Below, piece by piece: positions 1 to 9,622 of a stretch of 64,000 nt of DNA; the first letter of the stretch is position 1, and every line of letters starts with the position of its first letter. The position numbers and the translations under genes were made by a program. The stretch covers positions 186,001 through 250,000 of the forward strand of contig JADJLP010000010.1 of the NCBI GenBank assembly GCA_016710065.1, written 5' to 3'. The notes under the pieces were generated by a model. It did no database searches. It was not told the origin of the DNA and was given only the letters and a program-made list of their open reading frames with translations. This DNA is from Candidatus Ideonella esbjergensis. GTDB lineage: Bacteria; Pseudomonadota; Gammaproteobacteria; Burkholderiales; Burkholderiaceae_C.

Positions 1-798
1 CGCCAGGCGCCTGCGCAGCCCGCCAACGCCACACCGTCGCCGCAAGCGCCCAAGCAGGCGGCAGCACCCTCCCCCGCCACGCCAGCCGCGCCTGCGGCTG
101 CGCCCGGCAAGCGCTCATGGTTGGGCCCCATCGCCGGCTTGGCTGCCGGCCTGGGCATCGCCGCGCTGATGAGCCACTTCGGCATGGGTGAGGCGCTCGG
201 CAACTTCATGACCATGGCCTTGCTTGCCCTGGTAGCGATGTTCGCCATTCGCTGGGTGATGGGCCGCATGCGCGGTGCTACACCCACAGGCCCGCAACTA
301 GCGGGTGCCGGTGCGCCGGTGAACGCCAACGGCTGGCAGGGCGCGCCCGCGCCTGTGGCCGAGGCACCCCTGCAGCGCGAAGCCTTGGCACCGGTGGCCG
401 CAGCGTCTGGCGCTACCAACGCTGCGGCCCTGGGCACGGACATCGCCAGCTTCGAGCGCATCGCCAAAATGATCTTCGTGCGCATGCAAGCAGCGAACGA
501 CGCTGCCGACCTGGAAGACCTGCGCAAGTTCACCACGCCCGAGTTGTTCGCCTCGTTGCGGCTCGATCTGCAAGAGCGCGGTGAAGCAAAGAACCAGACC
601 GACGTGGTGCAGCTCAATGTCGCCGTGGTGGACACAGCCCAGGAAGGCACGCAACAGATCGTCAGCGTGCGCTTTGACGGCCTGATCCGCGAAGACCTGG
701 GCGGCGCTGCCAACCCTTTCGCCGAGATCTGGCACCTGGTCAGACCGCAGGATGGCAGCCGCGACTGGGCCATCGCTGGTATCGCGCCGATTCAGTGA
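1..798 (+). CDS. Tim44-like domain membrane protein (5' end outside window)
   Basis: The reading frame is open from the first base, so the start lies upstream; an apparent TTG start at 121 is only an in-frame leucine. What is visible starts with an Ala/Pro/Gln-rich linker, then two hydrophobic stretches (about nt 124-180 and 208-270), a second Ala/Pro linker, and a C-terminal globular part (about nt 445-795) that looks like the Tim44-like (Tim44/MRPL45) fold with the usual ending of a tryptophan-containing strand. Bacterial proteins of this type are inner-membrane anchored and poorly characterised. The gene ends at TGA 796-798, facing the EamA transporter. Family call is by overall pattern and length; molecular role unknown. 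Confidence 0.75.
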   Translation, partial: RQAPAQPANATPSPQAPKQAAAPSPATPAAPAAAPGKRSWLGPIAGLAAGLGIAALMSHFGMGEALGNFMTMALLALVAMFAIRWVMGRMRGATPTGPQLAGAGAPVNANGWQGAPAPVAEAPLQREALAPVAAASGATNAAALGTDIASFERIAKMIFVRMQAANDAADLEDLRKFTTPELFASLRLDLQERGEAKNQTDVVQLNVAVVDTAQEGTQQIVSVRFDGLIREDLGGAANPFAEIWHLVRPQDGSRDWAIAGIAPIQ

Positions 799-841
799 TC
801 AACTGAATAGTGGCGGGCGCAAGCCCGGCCACCAGTGGCGT

Positions 842-1753
842 TCAGGCCTTGGGCGCGGCGCGCTTGCCCAGCAGCGCCAGCAGCTCGTTGCCGGCCAGTG
901 CTGCCAGCACCAGGCTGCCGCCACCGATCACGGCTGGCGTGGGCACCTCGCTGGTGCCCAGCCAGGTCCAGGCCACGCCGAACAGGATCTCCAGCAGGCC
1001 CAGCAGCGCCGCCTCGGGCGCCTTCAGCACCCGGCTGGCGGACACCGCCAGCACGCAGGGGATGGCCAGTTGCACAACGCCCAGCATCACCAGCAGGGCC
1101 ACGTCGTGCCCGGTGGCCACGAAGGGCACCGAAAGTGGCAGTGTCACCAAGGCCGAGATGACTGCGCCGATCAGCACGGCCGGCGTCATGTCGAGCTTGT
1201 CGTCGGGGTGCTGACGCGCATTGTGCTGGGCCAGCGCCCACATGGCCGAGCCGCCCATGGGGACGGTGAGCGAAACCAGGGTGCCCAGCAGCGAGGTCTT
1301 CGCGGCGCCCAGTTGAGAGCCGTACATCCACGCAATGCCCGCCCCGGCCAGCACGATGGCCACCCAGGTGCGCGCCGGCAGCCGCTGCCCCAGCGTAAAG
1401 CGCGAGATCAGCGCCGTGAACATCGGCGCCAGCGACATGGTGATCAGCACATTGGCCACCGTGGTCAGCGTCATGGCCACCATGAAGGCCGTGAACATCA
1501 CCGCCCAGCACAGGCCCGACCACCACAGCAGCGGCCCACCCTGGCGGATGGCCCGCCACAGTGCACCGTAGCCCATCTGCCAGCCCAGCAACAGCCCCAG
1601 CGCCAGCGCATTGGCTGAGCTGCGCCAGAACGTCACCTCAAAGGCCGCCGCCGACTGCAAATGCCGCGTTGCCACGCCGGCGATACTCCACAGAAGTGTC
1701 ACCAGCACCATGGTGGCCACAGCCTTTCGATGCGTCATGGTCATGTCCACCAC
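842..1753 (-). CDS. EamA/DMT-family drug/metabolite transporter
   Basis: A 303-residue, very hydrophobic protein with about ten predicted membrane helices arranged as two five-helix halves, the classical EamA (DUF6) layout. The first half carries a basic helix start (residues 1-35) and the second half opens near 'GSAMWALAQHN'. Members move small metabolites or amino acids across the inner membrane; the substrate cannot be read from the sequence. It lies 121 nt after the typA stop in the same direction, but a strong hairpin separates them, so it probably has its own promoter. It converges with the Tim44-like gene, with a 43-nt gap holding a G/C-rich imperfect hairpin. Confidence 0.85.
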   Translation of the reverse strand: MVDMTMTHRKAVATMVLVTLLWSIAGVATRHLQSAAAFEVTFWRSSANALALGLLLGWQMGYGALWRAIRQGGPLLWWSGLCWAVMFTAFMVAMTLTTVANVLITMSLAPMFTALISRFTLGQRLPARTWVAIVLAGAGIAWMYGSQLGAAKTSLLGTLVSLTVPMGGSAMWALAQHNARQHPDDKLDMTPAVLIGAVISALVTLPLSVPFVATGHDVALLVMLGVVQLAIPCVLAVSASRVLKAPEAALLGLLEILFGVAWTWLGTSEVPTPAVIGGGSLVLAALAGNELLALLGKRAAPKA

Positions 1754-1861
1754 CGACCCTTGAAGTAGGAAGCGGCCCCGCAGGGCCGCCCATGAATCTC
1801 ACGCCAGAGCCCCCTCATGGAGGGGGCGGGAGGGAGCCCAGTCCGAAACCGGAAGTGGGCC

Positions 1862-1889
1862 TCGCGGGCAGGCCTCAGCCTGCCCGCGA
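1862..1889 (-). terminator. Hairpin at the 3' end of typA
   Basis: Perfect 12-bp inverted repeat with a 4-nt loop that contains the typA stop codon. There is no T-run after it on the minus strand, so it is a stable 3'-end hairpin, or a weak terminator, rather than a classical intrinsic terminator. Confidence 0.5.
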
Positions 1890-3698
1890 AGCGCGCTTCC
1901 GGTCGTGTTCGCTGAGGTGGCGTTTGCGCACGCGGATGCTCTTGGGCGTGATCTCGACCAGTTCGTCGTCGTCGATGAACTCCACGCCGTACTCGAGCGT
2001 GAGGTCGATCGGCGGCGTGATCTTGATCGCGTCTTCCTTCCCGCTGACGCGGAAGTTGGTCAGCTGCTTGGTGCGGGTGGCGTTCACCACCAGGTCGTTC
2101 TCGCGGCTGTGGATGCCCACGATCATGCCCTCGTACACCGGGTCGTTGGGCTTGACGAACATGCGGCCACGATCGTCGAGCTTGCCCAGGGCGTAGGTGA
2201 AGATTTCACCGGCGTCCATCGAGATCAGCACGCCGTTCTTGCGGCCGGCGATGTCGCCCCTGTGCGGCTCGTAGCCGTCGAAGATGTTGCTGATCAGGCC
2301 CGAGCCACGCGTGAGGTTCAGGAACTCGTTGGTGAAGCCGATCAGGCCACGCGCCGGGATGCGGTACTCCAGGCGCACACGGCCGCGGCCGTCAGGCTCC
2401 ATGTTCACCAACTCGCCCTTGCGCTCGCCCAGGGCCTGCATCACGCCGCCCTGGTGCTGCTCTTCCACGTCGGCCGTCACCAGCTCGATGGGCTCATGAC
2501 GCTCGCCGTCAACATCGTGGAACACCACCCGCGGCTTGCTCACGGCCAGCTCGTAGCCTTCGCGGCGCATATTTTCCAGCAGGATGGTCAGGTGCAGTTC
2601 ACCGCGGCCCATCACCTCGAAGACGCCGTCTTCCTTGGTTTCGGAAACGCGCAGCGCCACGTTGCTTTGCAGTTCCTTCTGCAGGCGGTCCCAGATCTGG
2701 CGGCTGGTGACGTACTTGCCTTCGCGGCCGGCCAGCGGGCTGGTGTTGACGCAGAAGTTCATGGTCAGCGTGGGCTCGTCCACCTTCAGCATCGGCAGCG
2801 GACAGGGGTTGGCCGGGTCGGTGACGGTGACGCCAATGCCGAGTTCGTCAATGCCGTTGATCAGCACGATGTCGCCAGCGCTGGCAGCCGTGACCTGCAC
2901 GCGGTCCAGGCCTTCAAAGGTCAGCACCTGGTTGACCCGGCCGGTGACGACCTTGCCGTCCGGGCCTTCCATCACGGCCACGCTCATGCCGGGCTTGATC
3001 GTGCCTTGGCTGATGCGGCCCACGCCGATGCGGCCCACGAAGGTGGAGTAGTCGAGCGCCGAGATCTGCAACTGCAGCGGGGCGGCTGGGTCACCGGTCT
3101 GCGACGGCACGTGATTGAGGATGGTGTCGAATAGGGCCGACATGTCGGGGCCCCACTGGGCACCGGCCTCGCCCTCTACCAGCGACGACCAGCCGTTGAT
3201 GCCCGAGGCATAGACCACCGGGAAATCGAGCTGTTCGTCGTTGGCGCCGAGCTTGTCGAACAGCTCGAAGGCAGCGTTGATGACGGCCTCGGGCTTGGCG
3301 CCCGGCTTGTCCACCTTGTTCACCACCACGATGGGCTTCAGGCCCAGGGCCAGCGCCTTCTTGGTGACGAAGCGGGTCTGCGGCATCGGGCCTTCTTGCG
3401 CGTCGATCAGCAGCACAACGCCGTCCACCATCGACAGCGCTCGTTCCACCTCGCCGCCGAAGTCCGCGTGTCCGGGGGTGTCAACGATGTTGATGTGCGT
3501 GTCTTTCCAGCTCACCGCGCAGTTCTTGGCCAGGATGGTGATGCCGCGCTCGCGTTCGATGGCATTGCTGTCCATTACGGTGTCGACAACCTTTTCGTGG
3601 TCGGCGAAGGTGCCGCTCTGGCGCAGCAGCTGGTCCACCATGGTGGTCTTGCCATGGTCCACGTGGGCGATGATGGCGATGTTGCGGATTTGACTCAT
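1875..3698 (-). CDS. typA: Ribosome-associated GTPase TypA/BipA
   Basis: Full-length 607-residue translational GTPase. G1 is 'AHVDHGKTT' (residues 11-19), G3 'DTPGHADFG' follows near residue 75 and G4 'NKVD' near residue 128; EF-G-like domains and the BipA-specific C-terminal domain follow, ending in a basic tail. BipA binds the ribosome, has EF-G-like fold and helps 50S assembly and stress or cold adaptation. Its ATG overlaps the truB stop by four bases (ATGA), so it is translationally coupled as the last gene of the rimP-nusA-infB-rbfA-truB-typA operon. Downstream is a 12-bp perfect hairpin. The placement with ribosome-maturation genes agrees with its role. Confidence 0.97.
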   Translation of the reverse strand: MSQIRNIAIIAHVDHGKTTMVDQLLRQSGTFADHEKVVDTVMDSNAIERERGITILAKNCAVSWKDTHINIVDTPGHADFGGEVERALSMVDGVVLLIDAQEGPMPQTRFVTKKALALGLKPIVVVNKVDKPGAKPEAVINAAFELFDKLGANDEQLDFPVVYASGINGWSSLVEGEAGAQWGPDMSALFDTILNHVPSQTGDPAAPLQLQISALDYSTFVGRIGVGRISQGTIKPGMSVAVMEGPDGKVVTGRVNQVLTFEGLDRVQVTAASAGDIVLINGIDELGIGVTVTDPANPCPLPMLKVDEPTLTMNFCVNTSPLAGREGKYVTSRQIWDRLQKELQSNVALRVSETKEDGVFEVMGRGELHLTILLENMRREGYELAVSKPRVVFHDVDGERHEPIELVTADVEEQHQGGVMQALGERKGELVNMEPDGRGRVRLEYRIPARGLIGFTNEFLNLTRGSGLISNIFDGYEPHRGDIAGRKNGVLISMDAGEIFTYALGKLDDRGRMFVKPNDPVYEGMIVGIHSRENDLVVNATRTKQLTNFRVSGKEDAIKITPPIDLTLEYGVEFIDDDELVEITPKSIRVRKRHLSEHDRKRASRAG

Positions 3699-4726
3699 GT
3701 CGTGCTTTCTGAAGTATCCAGGAGGCCCTGCACCTCGGTGGGGCTGAGCAGGCGGTCGGCAATGAGTTCGCCGGCGGTGATGTGGGCGCTGCCAAGGAAG
3801 GCAGCCGGTTCGGGGCCATAGACGCGCACGGCCGGCGAATCAGGCCATCGGATGCGGCGCCGCAGGCCCTGCAAGAAGCGTGCAGCCTCGTCGGTCGGCA
3901 GCCGCACCTCGGGCCAGTCGCGCACGAGTTGATCCGGGCTCAGCAGTTGAGCATCGCGCTCGGTCTCGCTCATCGCGGTCAGTTGCTCCAACGTCACCAC
4001 GTGATCCACACTCAAGCCACCGCTGGCGGTGCGGCGCAGCGCGGCCAGGTGGGCACCGCAGCCCAGTGCCTCGCCGATGGATTCGGCCAGCGTGCGGATG
4101 TAGGTGCCCTTGGTGCAGCGGATGGCCAGCGTGAGTTGCATGGCCTGATCGTCCCAGCCCAGCACGTCAATGGTGTGAATCGTCACGCGGCGCGTGGGCC
4201 GCTCCACCTCGATGCCAGCGCGGGCGTATTCGTACAGCGCCTTGCCATCTTTCTTGAGCGCCGAGTGCATGGGCGGCAACTGGTCCTGCTCGCCGGTGAA
4301 TTGCGCGCAGGCCTGGGCGATGCCCTCGGGCGTCACGTGCACCGGGCGCTCTTGCAGCACGGCGCCTTCGCGGTCGCCACCCACTGTGGTCTGGCCCAGG
4401 CGCAGCGTGGCGGTGTAGGCCTTGTCGGCGTCCAGGCTGGCCTGGGCAAACTTGGTGGCGGCGCCAAAGCAGATCGGCAACAGGCCGGTGGCCAGCGGGT
4501 CGAGCGTGCCTGTGTGGCCGGCCTTCTCGGCGCGGTAGATGCGCTTGACCTTTTGCAGCGCGTCGTTGCTGGACAGGCCCAGGGGTTTGTCGAGCAGCAG
4601 CACGCCATGCAGGGCGCGGCGCGGCACGCGTGGCGTCTGCGGCCTGAATTTGCCACCCGCGCGCGGCCGGGCCGGCGCCAAGGGGGCGTCGGTCGGGGGC
4701 GTGGTGGGCGGGTCCTGCAGATCCAT
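3695..4726 (-). CDS. truB: tRNA pseudouridine(55) synthase TruB
   Basis: A 343-residue enzyme that makes pseudouridine at position 55 in the T-loop of tRNAs. The catalytic aspartate is D76 in 'GTLDPLATG', preceded by the family motif 'LDKPLGLSSND' (residues 45-55). The PUA-like C-terminal part carries 'RCTKGTYIRTLAESIGEALG'-type sequence near residue 205. The N-terminus has about 38 extra residues rich in Pro, Ala and Arg, longer than Escherichia coli TruB and common in Burkholderiales. It lies 6 nt after rbfA and overlaps typA by 4 nt. Confidence 0.97.
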   Translation of the reverse strand: MDLQDPPTTPPTDAPLAPARPRAGGKFRPQTPRVPRRALHGVLLLDKPLGLSSNDALQKVKRIYRAEKAGHTGTLDPLATGLLPICFGAATKFAQASLDADKAYTATLRLGQTTVGGDREGAVLQERPVHVTPEGIAQACAQFTGEQDQLPPMHSALKKDGKALYEYARAGIEVERPTRRVTIHTIDVLGWDDQAMQLTLAIRCTKGTYIRTLAESIGEALGCGAHLAALRRTASGGLSVDHVVTLEQLTAMSETERDAQLLSPDQLVRDWPEVRLPTDEAARFLQGLRRRIRWPDSPAVRVYGPEPAAFLGSAHITAGELIADRLLSPTEVQGLLDTSESTT

Positions 4727-4732
4727 GGCGGC

Positions 4733-5098
4733 TCAGTCTTCTTTGGCCCGTGTGCTGTTGGCCTTCAGAATCAGTTCGCTCAGTTCCGCGGCGCGCTCGG
4801 TGGTCTTGTCGAACTTGAAGTGCAACGTGGGCACGGTGTGGATGGCCAGCCGCTTGAACAGGCCGTTGCGCACAAAGCCTGCGGCCTCGTTCAGCGCGAT
4901 CTCGGTTTCCGCCGGGTCACCCACCAGCAGCGAGAACATCACGTTGGCATGGGCATAGTCGGGCGTCACATCGACAGCGTTGATGGTGATCATGCCGATA
5001 CGCGGGTCCTTGAGGTCGCGCACCAACTCGGCCACATCGCGCTGGATCTGGTCGGCCACGCGGAAGCTGCGGTTGGGAATGTTGCGTTTGTGTCGCAT
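4733..5098 (-). CDS. rbfA: 30S ribosome-binding factor RbfA
   Basis: 121 residues, usual length for RbfA. It starts with the family pattern 'MRHKRNIPNRSFRVADQI' and has a single KH-like domain with the 'DPRIGMITI' strand and 'YAHANVMFS' strand. RbfA binds the 5' helix of 16S rRNA in late 30S maturation and cold adaptation. It sits between infB and truB, the normal gene order, but a strong hairpin separates it from infB by 74 nt, so its level may be lower than that of infB. Confidence 0.96.
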   Translation of the reverse strand: MRHKRNIPNRSFRVADQIQRDVAELVRDLKDPRIGMITINAVDVTPDYAHANVMFSLLVGDPAETEIALNEAAGFVRNGLFKRLAIHTVPTLHFKFDKTTERAAELSELILKANSTRAKED

Positions 5099-5120
5099 GG
5101 TGATTGGCCGGTCCTTTCAA

Positions 5121-5153
5121 GCAAAAACCCCGCCGTTGCCGGCGGGGTTTTGC
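5121..5153 (-). terminator. Intrinsic terminator-like hairpin between infB and rbfA
   Basis: A 13-bp G/C-rich inverted repeat with A-rich and T-rich flanks on both sides (CAAAACCCCGCC paired with GGCGGGGTTTTG). Read on the minus strand it follows the infB stop by 20 nt and ends in a T-run, so it can terminate or attenuate the operon between infB and rbfA. The palindromic flanks make it able to act in both directions. Confidence 0.75.
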
Positions 5154-5172
5154 GGGTTTGAACCCTCCCGCC

Positions 5173-8076
5173 TTAGAGCGTTCGTGCCACTTCCTTGATC
5201 TCGAAGAACTCCAGTTGGTCGCCCTCGGCGATGTCGTTGTAGTTCTTGAGCTTGATACCGCACTCGAAGCCTTCCTTGACCTCGCGGACATCGTCCTTCT
5301 CGCGGCGGATCGAGTCGACCTCGCCGGTGTAGACCACGATGTTTTCGCGCAGCAGGCGGAACCGTGCATTGCGGCGCACCAGGCCCGAGGTGACCATGGA
5401 GCCGGCCACCGTGCCAATCTTGGAGGCCACGAAGACCTTGCGGATTTCGGCCGTGCCCAGTGCTTCCTCGCGCTGCTCGGGCGCCAGCATGCCACCCATC
5501 GCTGCCTTCACCTCGTCCACGGCGTCGTAGATGATGTTGTAGTAGCGGATGTCGACATCGCTGTGCTCGGCCAGCTTGCGCGCCTGGGCATCGGCACGGG
5601 TGTTGAACCCGATGATGATGGCCTTGGAGGCGATCGCCAGGTTGACGTCGGACTCGCTGATGCCGCCCACTGCCGCGTGCACGATCTGCACCTTGACTTC
5701 TTCGGTGGAGAGCTTGAGCAGCGAGGTAGCCAGCGCTTCCTGCGAGCCTTGCACGTCGGCCTTGATGATCAGCGGCAGTGCCTGCGCGGCGCCCTGGCCC
5801 ATGTTCTCGAACATGTTTTCCAGCTTGGCGGCCTGGCGGCGGTTCAGCGTCACTTCGCGGTACTTGCCTTGGCGGAAGGTGGCAATTTCACGGGCGCGGC
5901 GCTCGTCCGACAGCACCATGAAGTCGTCGCCGGCCTGCGGCACTTCGGTCAGGCCCTGGATCTCTACCGGGATGGATGGGCCGGCCTCGGCGATGTTCTT
6001 GCCGTCTTCGTCCAGCATGGCGCGCACGCGGCCATAGCTCGAGCCGGCCAGGATCACGTCGCCACGCTTGAGTGTGCCCGACTGGATCAACACGCTGGCC
6101 ACCGGGCCGCGGCCCTTGTCCAGGCGGGCTTCGATCACCAGGCCCTTGGCCATGGATTCGGTCGGGGCCTTGAGCTCCAGCACTTCGGCCTGCAGCAGCA
6201 CTTGCTCCAGCAGGGCGTCGATGCCCTCGCCGGTCTTGGACGAGACGCCCACGAAGGGTGAATCGCCGCCGAACTCTTCCGGCACGACTTGCTCGGACAC
6301 CAGTTCGCCCTTCAGGCGTTCGAGGTTCGAGTCGGGCTTGTCGATCTTTGTCATCGCGACCACGATGGGCACGCCAGCGGCCTTCGCGTGGGCAATGGCT
6401 TCCTTGGTCTGGGGCATCACGCCGTCGTCTGCCGCCACCACCAGGATGACGATGTCGGTGGCCTTGGCGCCGCGGGCACGCATCTGCGTGAAGGCCGCGT
6501 GGCCCGGGGTGTCGAGGAAGGTGATCATGCCGCGCGGGGTTTCCACGTGGTAGGCACCGATGTGCTGGGTGATGCCGCCGGCTTCGCCAGCGGCCACGCG
6601 GCTGCGGCGGATGTAGTCGAGCAGCGAGGTCTTGCCGTGGTCGACGTGACCCATGACGGTGACCACCGGGGCGCGCGGCAAAGCCTCGCCCGTGACGGCG
6701 GCTTCTTCCTCTTCCGAGAAGGCTTCCGGGTCGTCCAGCTTGGCGGCCAACGCCTTGTGGCCCATTTCTTCCACGACGATCATCGCGGTTTCCTGGTCCA
6801 GCTGCTGGTTGATGGTGACCATCTGGCCCAGCTTCATCAACTGCTTGATGACCTCGCTGGCCTTGACGGCCATCTTGTGCGCCAGATCGGCCACCGAGAT
6901 GGTTTCAGGCACGTGCACTTCCTGCACCACGGCTTCGGTGGGCGCCTGGAAGTTGCTGTTGCGATCACCATCGCGGCTGTCGCCACGGCGGCCACCCCGC
7001 GGGGCACGCCAGCCAGGGCGGTTGGCGCCAGCGTCGGTGCGGCCCTTGCCTGCGGGCGTAGTGCCGCGCTTCTTGGCGTCATCGGCCCAGCTGGAGGACA
7101 GCTTCTCGGACTTGACCGACTTCTTGTCGCCCGGCTTGGCGGCCACGGTGCTGGCCGGCGCACCGGGTGCCCCCTTGGCTTTGTGGATGGTGCCCTTGAT
7201 GCCCTCTTTGGAAGCCACCGCCTCGACCGGCTTGGGCTCTTCCTTCTTCGCAACCATGACCTTGGATTTGCGATTCATCATGTCGCGAATCGCAGCGGCT
7301 TCGGTCTCGGCCGCTTGACGGCGCTTGGTCAGCTCATTCAGGCGCTTTTGGTCTTCGGCTTCGGCATCAGCGGCCTTCACCACGCGCACCGTGGGCTTGG
7401 GCGGTTCAACTGGCACAGGGGCGAGTTCGGCCACCGGTGCCGGCGCTGCAGCGGCCGGCACCGCCGCAGCGGCTTTCTTGCCACCGGCCTTGGGTGCGAC
7501 GGGCGCCGCTTCGGCGGCAGCCTTGGCCAGGGCAGCAGCGGCCTCGGCGGCAGCGCGCTCGGCTGCGACCTTGGCTGCGGCGGCTTCGGCGGCGGCGCGC
7601 TCAGCGGCTTCGCGCTCGGCGCGTTCCTGCTCTTCGCGGAGCCGACGCTTCTCGGCCAGTTCCTGCTCTTGCACACGAATCTGTTCGGCCTGCTCGCGGG
7701 CTTCTTCCTCGCGGCGGGCCAGATCGGCGGCCTCGGCAGCACCGTCGTCTTCCACCACGGCGGAGCCAGGCAGGTCATCGCGCTTGACGAAGGTGCGTTT
7801 CTTGCGCACTTCCACCTGGATGGTGCGGGCCTTGCCAGAGGCATCGGCCTGCTTGATCTCGGAGGTGGACTTGCGCGTCAGCGTAATCTTCTTGCGATCA
7901 GCCCCTGCGGTGCCATGAGAGGTGCGCAGGAAGTCCAGCAGACGCTCCTTGTCCGACTCGGTCAAAGATTCGTCGGTCGACTGCTTTGCCACGCCAGCCG
8001 ACTGCAACTGCTCGAGCAGCGTTGCGGCGGGTCGGTTCAGCTCCGCAGCGAGTTGAGCGACGGTGGTCACTGCCAT
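5173..8076 (-). CDS. infB: Translation initiation factor IF-2
   Basis: A 967-residue IF-2. I start it at the ATG at 8076, giving 'MAVTTVAQLAAELNRP', the usual IF2_N beginning, with AAGGAA ten bases upstream; the open frame runs 30 codons further but without a signal. Domains in order: IF2_N helical domain (1-55), a long charged Ala/Glu/Arg coiled region (about 90-220), a linker, a second IF2_N-like segment, then the GTPase domain with 'GHVDHGKTS' near residue 475, 'DTPGHAAF' and 'TKID', and the C1/C2 domains that hold initiator tRNA. It sits 67 nt after nusA. IF-2 directs fMet-tRNA to the 30S P-site. Confidence 0.98.
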   Translation of the reverse strand: MAVTTVAQLAAELNRPAATLLEQLQSAGVAKQSTDESLTESDKERLLDFLRTSHGTAGADRKKITLTRKSTSEIKQADASGKARTIQVEVRKKRTFVKRDDLPGSAVVEDDGAAEAADLARREEEAREQAEQIRVQEQELAEKRRLREEQERAEREAAERAAAEAAAAKVAAERAAAEAAAALAKAAAEAAPVAPKAGGKKAAAAVPAAAAPAPVAELAPVPVEPPKPTVRVVKAADAEAEDQKRLNELTKRRQAAETEAAAIRDMMNRKSKVMVAKKEEPKPVEAVASKEGIKGTIHKAKGAPGAPASTVAAKPGDKKSVKSEKLSSSWADDAKKRGTTPAGKGRTDAGANRPGWRAPRGGRRGDSRDGDRNSNFQAPTEAVVQEVHVPETISVADLAHKMAVKASEVIKQLMKLGQMVTINQQLDQETAMIVVEEMGHKALAAKLDDPEAFSEEEEAAVTGEALPRAPVVTVMGHVDHGKTSLLDYIRRSRVAAGEAGGITQHIGAYHVETPRGMITFLDTPGHAAFTQMRARGAKATDIVILVVAADDGVMPQTKEAIAHAKAAGVPIVVAMTKIDKPDSNLERLKGELVSEQVVPEEFGGDSPFVGVSSKTGEGIDALLEQVLLQAEVLELKAPTESMAKGLVIEARLDKGRGPVASVLIQSGTLKRGDVILAGSSYGRVRAMLDEDGKNIAEAGPSIPVEIQGLTEVPQAGDDFMVLSDERRAREIATFRQGKYREVTLNRRQAAKLENMFENMGQGAAQALPLIIKADVQGSQEALATSLLKLSTEEVKVQIVHAAVGGISESDVNLAIASKAIIIGFNTRADAQARKLAEHSDVDIRYYNIIYDAVDEVKAAMGGMLAPEQREEALGTAEIRKVFVASKIGTVAGSMVTSGLVRRNARFRLLRENIVVYTGEVDSIRREKDDVREVKEGFECGIKLKNYNDIAEGDQLEFFEIKEVARTL

Positions 8077-8143
8077 TCTTGATTTCCTTGGTCTTTCGGA
8101 TGCCGGGACGCTTGTGAAGCGGATTGCTGTGGGGCCTGCGCGA

Positions 8144-9622
8144 TCAGGTGGTGAACCAGTGTTCACGCGCCTTCATGATCAGGGCCCTGGCCTGCGCTTC
8201 GTCCACGCCGGTCATCTCGATGAGCTCGTCGACCGCGAGGTCGGCCAAATCATCGCGGGTGTGCACGCCACCATCGGCAAGCTTGCCGATGAGTTCGGGA
8301 TTCAGGCCTTCGAGGTCGCGCAGATCCTGCGACACCTCTTCGACACTTTCCTCGCGTGCGATTTCCATCGTCAGCAGCGCATCCTTGGCACGGGTGCGCA
8401 ATTCGGTGACGGTGTCTTCGTCGAAACCTTCGATGTCCAGCATTTCCTGCAGCGGCACATAGGCCACTTCCTCGAGGCTGTTGAAGCCCTCGGCAATCAG
8501 GATGTCGGCCACTTCTTCATCCACGTCGAGCTTGTCGACGAAGAGCTTGCGGACCGAGCCGGATTCTTCGGCTTGCTTGGCGGCCGATTCCTCGGCCGTC
8601 ATGATGTTGATGCGCCAGCCGGTGAGCTCTGAGGCGAGCCGCACATTCTGGCCACCGCGGCCGATGGCGATGGCGAGGTTTTCCTCGTCCACCACCACGT
8701 CCATCGCGTGCTTTTCCTCGTCCACCACGATGGACTGCACGTTGGCCGGGGCCAGCGCACCAATGACAAACTGCGCCGGGTCTTCGGACCACAGCACGAT
8801 GTCCACGCGCTCGCCGGCCAGCTCGTTGGTGACGGCCGTGACCCGCGAACCCCGCACGCCCACGCAGGTGCCGATCGGGTCCACGCGCTTGTCGTGCGAA
8901 ACCACGGCAATCTTGGCGCGCGAGCCGCTGTCGCGAGCGCAGCTCTTGATCTCCAGCAGGCCTTGCTCGATCTCGGGCACTTCCTGCGCGAACAGCTCGA
9001 CCATGAAGCCCGGCGCCGAGCGCGACAACATGATCTGCGGACCGCGCGCCAGGGTGTCGATGCCAGACATGAAAGCCCGCACCCGGTCGCCCGTGCGCAG
9101 GTTTTCCTTCTGGATCATCTCGCTGCGTTTGAGGCGGCCCTCGACGCGACCCGACTCGACGATGATGTCGCCCTTGTCCAGGCGCTTGACGGTGCCGACA
9201 AAGATCTTCTCGCCGCGCGAGAGGAAATCATTCAGCAACTGCTCGCGTTCGGCATCGCGGATCTTTTGCAGGATGACCTGCTTGGCGGCTTGCGCACCGA
9301 TGCGGCCAATGGGCACCGACTCGACGGTCTTCTCGATGTAGTCGCCTTCTTCCAGCTCAGCGAGCTGTTCCTGGGCTTCCGTCAGCAATTCCTCGGCATC
9401 CGGATTCTGCAAACCCGCAGAATCGGGCACCACCAGCCAGCGGCGGAACGTTTCGTATTCGCCGGTGTCGCGGTCGACGGTGACACGGATGTCCACCTCG
9501 CCGCCGTGCAGCTTCTTGGTCGCCTGGGCCAAGGCCGCTTCGACTGCGCCGAACACGACGTCACGTTCAACGCTCTTCTCACGCGAGATCGCGTCTACCA
9601 ACATCAGCATTTCGCGGTTCAT
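8144..9622 (-). CDS. nusA: Transcription termination/antitermination factor NusA
   Basis: A 492-residue NusA with the proteobacterial layout: N-terminal RNA polymerase-binding domain (1-130, starting 'MNREMLMLVDAIS'), S1 domain (about 135-200), two KH domains (about 230-370, containing 'GVRGSRV' and 'GRGGQNVRLA'), and two C-terminal acidic helix-hairpin repeats (about 370-490) as in enterobacteria. NusA controls pausing, intrinsic termination and rRNA antitermination. The start overlaps the rimP stop by 4 nt. Its presence in an operon with a leader terminator (10208-10237) suggests NusA feedback on its own operon. Confidence 0.98.
   Translation of the reverse strand: MNREMLMLVDAISREKSVERDVVFGAVEAALAQATKKLHGGEVDIRVTVDRDTGEYETFRRWLVVPDSAGLQNPDAEELLTEAQEQLAELEEGDYIEKTVESVPIGRIGAQAAKQVILQKIRDAEREQLLNDFLSRGEKIFVGTVKRLDKGDIIVESGRVEGRLKRSEMIQKENLRTGDRVRAFMSGIDTLARGPQIMLSRSAPGFMVELFAQEVPEIEQGLLEIKSCARDSGSRAKIAVVSHDKRVDPIGTCVGVRGSRVTAVTNELAGERVDIVLWSEDPAQFVIGALAPANVQSIVVDEEKHAMDVVVDEENLAIAIGRGGQNVRLASELTGWRINIMTAEESAAKQAEESGSVRKLFVDKLDVDEEVADILIAEGFNSLEEVAYVPLQEMLDIEGFDEDTVTELRTRAKDALLTMEIAREESVEEVSQDLRDLEGLNPELIGKLADGGVHTRDDLADLAVDELIEMTGVDEAQARALIMKAREHWFTT

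Noticed and set aside
6289..8082. 597-residue plus-strand frame opposite infB
   Set aside because: Low-complexity Gly/Ala/Leu-rich antisense frame; the IF-2 domains are clear on the minus strand.
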